Source: UBA7398 sp964597305 (GTDB taxonomy: Bacteria; Actinomycetota; Actinomycetes; Nanopelagicales; Nanopelagicaceae). From it: DNA of 34,913 nucleotides. Position 1 is the stretch's first letter; each line of letters starts with the position of its first letter. The notes beneath the pieces are model-generated. The model was not told the origin of the DNA. It did not search any database and saw only the letters and a list, made by a program, of their open reading frames with translations. Positions 32,382 through 34,913 of the stretch are shown here, piece by piece. The position numbers were made by a program, and so were the translations under genes. The stretch is from contig CAZQWU010000012.1 of the NCBI GenBank assembly GCA_964597305.1, forward strand, positions 1-34,913, in the 5' to 3' direction.

Positions 32382-32983
32382 TGACAGTCAAGCGTGGCGT
32401 AGTTGCAGTTATTCGCACTGATAATCCGGAATGGGCGTACAACCTAGCTAAAGGATTTGATAGCACCTCGGTAACAGCAATTGAAATTACGATGACCGTT
32501 CCTAAAGCACTTGATGTTATTAAACGATTAATAGATGAAGGCGTGCAACGTGTGGGCGGTGGAACGGTTCGAACTATTGCACAAGTAGAGGCGCTTGCTT
32601 CAATGAAGGCAGCGTTTGCGGTCTCGCCACATTCTGATGAAAAAATTATTAAACGGGCGGTAGAACTTCAACTTCCGGTCACGCCTGGCACATTGACCCC
32701 CAGCGAAATCGTTCGAGTTTTGCAATGGGGAGCAACGTCAGCGAAAGTCTTCCCGATTAATTCGGTCGGCGGTTTAAGTTATGTGAAAGCGATATTAGAA
32801 CCACTCCCCGAAATTCCATTAGTTGTTTCAGGTGGGGTTACCCCCGAAGAGGTTCAGAAATACCTTGATTTAGGCTGTGTTGGCGTCTGCATGGGCGGGG
32901 CGCTCTGGGATGAAAAAGTTACGGCAACTGGCGACATCGGAAAAATTACCGAATACGCAAATAACGCCCTCTCTCGAATGTAG
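32381..32983 (+). CDS. KDPG/KDPGal-type aldolase
   Basis: 200 residues from the ATG at 32381, which overlaps the stop of the SDR by one base (TGATG). AIEITMTVPKALDVI (Glu35), VGGGTVRT, PVTPGTLTPSEI, Schiff-base Lys122 in AKVFPINSVGG, and VVSGGVTPEEV are typical of the Eda/DgoA family. These class I aldolases cleave 2-keto-3-deoxy-6-phospho-sugar acids to pyruvate and glyceraldehyde 3-phosphate. INSVGG after FP differs from Eda (AEASGG) and DgoA, so the substrate may be unphosphorylated or otherwise different. It is the third gene of the plus-strand FAH operon. Confidence 0.9.
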   Translation: MTVKRGVVAVIRTDNPEWAYNLAKGFDSTSVTAIEITMTVPKALDVIKRLIDEGVQRVGGGTVRTIAQVEALASMKAAFAVSPHSDEKIIKRAVELQLPVTPGTLTPSEIVRVLQWGATSAKVFPINSVGGLSYVKAILEPLPEIPLVVSGGVTPEEVQKYLDLGCVGVCMGGALWDEKVTATGDIGKITEYANNALSRM

Positions 32984-33006
32984 CGAAAGAACAATCTAAT
33001 TCGCTA
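32981..33006. terminator. Hairpin across the convergent KDPG-aldolase/SDR junction
   Basis: TAGCGAA (32981-32987) pairs with TTCGCTA (33000-33006) around a 12-base loop. Both stop codons (TAG at 32981, TAG on the minus strand at 32998) lie in it. The arms repeat the TAGCGAA/TTCGCT arms of the junction at 25232. No T-run follows. Confidence 0.4.
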
Positions 33007-33757
33007 AATATCCACCGTCGACTGGAATCACAACACCGGTGACGTAATCTGAGGCAGGTGATGCAAGAAATACTGTTGTTCCTGCAAGATCTGCTGGTTG
33101 TCCCCAGCGACCCATCGGAATTCGCGCCGAAAGCATTTCAAATCGTGGCTTATCAGCTCGTACTCGCAAATTAATATCAGTCTCAATAAATCCTGGCGCT
33201 ATACCGTTAACGCAGACGCCCGACTCGGCTAGTTCATTTGATATTCCACGAACCACACCACCAAGCGCAGTTTTCGCTGCGGTATAGCTGATGACATTTT
33301 TGCCACCGAGAAAGGTCCACATCGATGCAGTAAAAATTATTTTTCCGCGGCCACGCTTCACCATCTGTCGACCCAGATCGCGAGCGAGGAGAAATGGTGC
33401 GGTCAGATCAATTTCAAGAGTTTCATCCCACTGTTCATCAGTGTGTTCTAAAACGACGGCGCGGTTAGCAAGTCCGGCGTTATTAACAAGAATATCGATC
33501 GGTCGATCGACCACTTTAGAAATAAAGGCCTTCGTCTCATTGCGATTGCGGAGGTCTACGGCATGGGCTTCAAACTTTCGGCCACACCCTTTGACTACCT
33601 TGCCCAGTTCATCATCGGGTGACTGTTGGGAGCTGACGGCAATGATGTCGGCACCGAACTCGGCGAGCGCGCTCGCCATGGCAAAGCCGATCCCCTTACG
33701 CGCCCCGGTCACCAGCGCGGTTTTCCCCGTCAGATCAAACATTGCGCCGTAGCCCAT
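32996..33757 (-). CDS. SDR, KduD-like 2-keto-3-deoxy-gluconate 5-dehydrogenase
   Basis: 253 residues; the ATG at 33757 has GGGGGG about 8 bases upstream. MFDLTGKTALVTGARKGIGF, NNAGLANRAVVLEHTDEQWD, TASMWTFLGGKNVISYTAAK (catalytic Ser and YxxxK), NGIAPGFIETDINLRVRADK, ARIPMGRWGQPADLAG and a final PVDGGYLAN match the KduD group closely. KduD oxidises or reduces 2-keto-3-deoxy-gluconate and its 5-keto form in hexuronate breakdown. The gene is convergent with the KDPG-aldolase gene and divergent from the binding-protein gene, with a GntR-type site between. Confidence 0.88.
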   Translation of the reverse strand: MGYGAMFDLTGKTALVTGARKGIGFAMASALAEFGADIIAVSSQQSPDDELGKVVKGCGRKFEAHAVDLRNRNETKAFISKVVDRPIDILVNNAGLANRAVVLEHTDEQWDETLEIDLTAPFLLARDLGRQMVKRGRGKIIFTASMWTFLGGKNVISYTAAKTALGGVVRGISNELAESGVCVNGIAPGFIETDINLRVRADKPRFEMLSARIPMGRWGQPADLAGTTVFLASPASDYVTGVVIPVDGGYLAN

Positions 33758-33829
33758 GAGAAAACCCCCCGAGAAATTCCTTTGATTTTCGCTAGGAAAG
33801 AAGTCTTGCCTGGGTTACTCTTTCTGTCA

Positions 33830-33841
33830 ATTGTTAACCAT
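33830..33841. promoter_or_regulatory. GntR/FadR-type operator candidate before the second binding protein
   Basis: ATTGTTAACCAT differs from the site at 24185 in one base and fits TTGT-N2-ACNA. It lies 20 bases before the SBP start codon and would overlap or adjoin its promoter. A GGGGG ribosome site follows it. Confidence 0.6.
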
Positions 33842-33861
33842 AAACAAAAGGGGGCTGGTTA

Positions 33862-34913
33862 ATGAGTAACTTCAAGAAGAAGTTAATCGCATTCACTGCA
33901 ACTGTAGCGCTCGCTACCGGAAGCATGTTTGCAATCACATCCGCAAATGCTGCAACAGGTAGCAATTGCAATGTGAAAACAAAGGCAGCAGCAGCATCGT
34001 GCGATGTCTTTACCTATGGATCACTACATCGCGTGACATCACTCGATGCAACAGCACCTGGAACTGGTGGTTACACCGAGAGCCAGATGTCATACATCGT
34101 TGGTGGCTTGCTTTATCGTTTTGATGCAGATGGCGTTCCACGTCGCGATCTCGTAGCAAAAGAAACAATTAGCGCAGATAAGAAGACAATTACTCTTCAA
34201 CTCCGCTCAATTAAATATTCAGATGGCACCGCGCTCACATCAGCAGACGTTGTCGCTGCATTTGAACGTTGGACATCAACAAAACAATCGGCTTCATACA
34301 TTGAGCCTGTTGACACAATGAAGGCAAGCGGAGCAGATACCGTCGTTCTCAATTTGAAGCGACCATATCCAGATTTCCGATTCGCACTTGCGCAACAGTT
34401 CCTCACCATTCACCCAGCAGACCGCGTCAGCACTGTTGAAAAGCGCACTGCGTATTTCAAAGCGCCAGTATCCGCTGGTCCAATGATGGTGAAGACATTT
34501 ACACCTGGAACAGATCTCTTCGTGGCAGTAGCAAATCCAAATTACTGGGCAAAGCCAGTAGTAAAGGAACTTCGCGTTGTCACTATTCCAGATGGAAATA
34601 CTCGCCTTGCAGCATTCCAATCTGGACAGATTGATTATGCAATGGAGTTACCGCTTACTGCCTCAAAGATCGCGTGGGATAAAACCAAGTTCCGCGTCGG
34701 TGGCGAGATGGACTCGGGTACCTTCATGTTGGCCTTCAATATGGGAGAAAAGCAGCCAAACCCAGCGTTAAAGATCGCAAAGGTTCGACAAGCTATTTCA
34801 CTCGCAGTAGATCGTCAGCAAATTATGCGTACTGCCTTTGCAAATCTCTCCAAGCCAAATTGCGGTATGCAGTTCAACTACAACAATCAGTATTACCTCT
34901 GCTCACTTCCAAA
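33862..34913 (+). CDS. ABC transporter substrate-binding protein, family 5, N-terminal part
   Basis: Open from the ATG at 33862 to the right edge (350 codons), so truncated by the window. The signal peptide MSNFKKKLIAFTATVALATG followed by TSANAA has a Sec cut after ANA and, as in the first SBP, no lipobox. The mature part has family-5 features: VFTYGSLHRVTSLDATAPGT, YIVGGLLYRFDADGVPRRDL, LRSIKYSDGTALTSADVVAA and KIAKVRQAISLAVDRQQIM. It should bring in the sugar-acid cluster's own substrate, perhaps an oligosaccharide or glycoside rather than a peptide, given its operator and neighbours. The permease and ATPase genes are presumably to the right. Confidence 0.92.
   Translation, partial: MSNFKKKLIAFTATVALATGSMFAITSANAATGSNCNVKTKAAAASCDVFTYGSLHRVTSLDATAPGTGGYTESQMSYIVGGLLYRFDADGVPRRDLVAKETISADKKTITLQLRSIKYSDGTALTSADVVAAFERWTSTKQSASYIEPVDTMKASGADTVVLNLKRPYPDFRFALAQQFLTIHPADRVSTVEKRTAYFKAPVSAGPMMVKTFTPGTDLFVAVANPNYWAKPVVKELRVVTIPDGNTRLAAFQSGQIDYAMELPLTASKIAWDKTKFRVGGEMDSGTFMLAFNMGEKQPNPALKIAKVRQAISLAVDRQQIMRTAFANLSKPNCGMQFNYNNQYYLCSLP

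Overview
The window looks like a contig from a draft or metagenome-assembled actinobacterial genome with moderate GC (a little under 50% by eye). The actinobacterial call is tentative. It rests on the Wzz/sugar-transferase pair, a LuxR-type response regulator with an atypical multi-membrane kinase, the ribD-ribE-ribBA-ribH operon behind an FMN riboswitch, AceE-like E1 and PPDK genes, and short leaders with GTG/TTG starts. A freshwater low-GC lineage is a guess. A run of exactly 100 N (19103-19202) marks a scaffold join. No insertion sequence, CRISPR array, tRNA or rRNA was recognised, and no stretch over 300 bases lacks a gene.

Layout. (1) 1-1798, minus: end of an exopolysaccharide cluster, with a partial Wzz-like protein that runs off the left edge and an undecaprenyl-phosphate sugar transferase. 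(2) 1967-4307, plus: a LuxR-type response regulator overlapping an unusual membrane histidine kinase. (3) 4422-10269, plus: a complete dipeptide/oligopeptide-type ABC importer (DppC-, SBP-, DppB-, DppD- and DppF-like), with a strong hairpin after the binding-protein gene. (4) 10264-13644, minus: riboflavin operon ribD-ribE-ribBA-ribH behind an FMN riboswitch. (5) 13663-18673, minus: AceE/transketolase-like E1 followed by pyruvate phosphate dikinase. (6) 18734-34913, both strands: a dense sugar-acid catabolic region with a GntR/FCD regulator.

The catabolic region carries an enolase-superfamily dehydratase, a fumarylacetoacetate-hydrolase (FAH) family hydrolase, a 2-keto-3-deoxy-fuconate-dehydrogenase-like SDR, a KDPG-type aldolase and a DapA/KDG-type aldolase. 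It also has an FMN L-lactate dehydrogenase, an LDH2-family dehydrogenase, a 3-hydroxyisobutyrate/tartronate-semialdehyde-reductase-like enzyme, an FGGY kinase, three further SDRs and a D-2-hydroxyacid dehydrogenase. An E1-alpha/E1-beta pair comes with a free-standing 82-residue lipoyl protein, and the start of a second family-5 binding protein ends the window. The FAH + SDR + dehydratase + lactate dehydrogenase set matches the logic of the known diketo-hydrolase route for 6-deoxyhexoses such as L-fucose or L-rhamnose, which yields pyruvate and L-lactate. The substrate is not proven.

Short palindromes of the GntR/FadR type (TTGT-N2-ACNA) lie at 24185, 25999, 30897 and 33830, in the divergent promoters of this region. 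The 13-mer TACTGTATACAAT also sits directly in front of the AceE-like/PPDK operon, so pyruvate disposal may be co-regulated with sugar-acid breakdown. That site could instead simply be an extended -10 promoter. The E1/free-lipoyl operon without a local E2 or E3 is the most novel-looking part.
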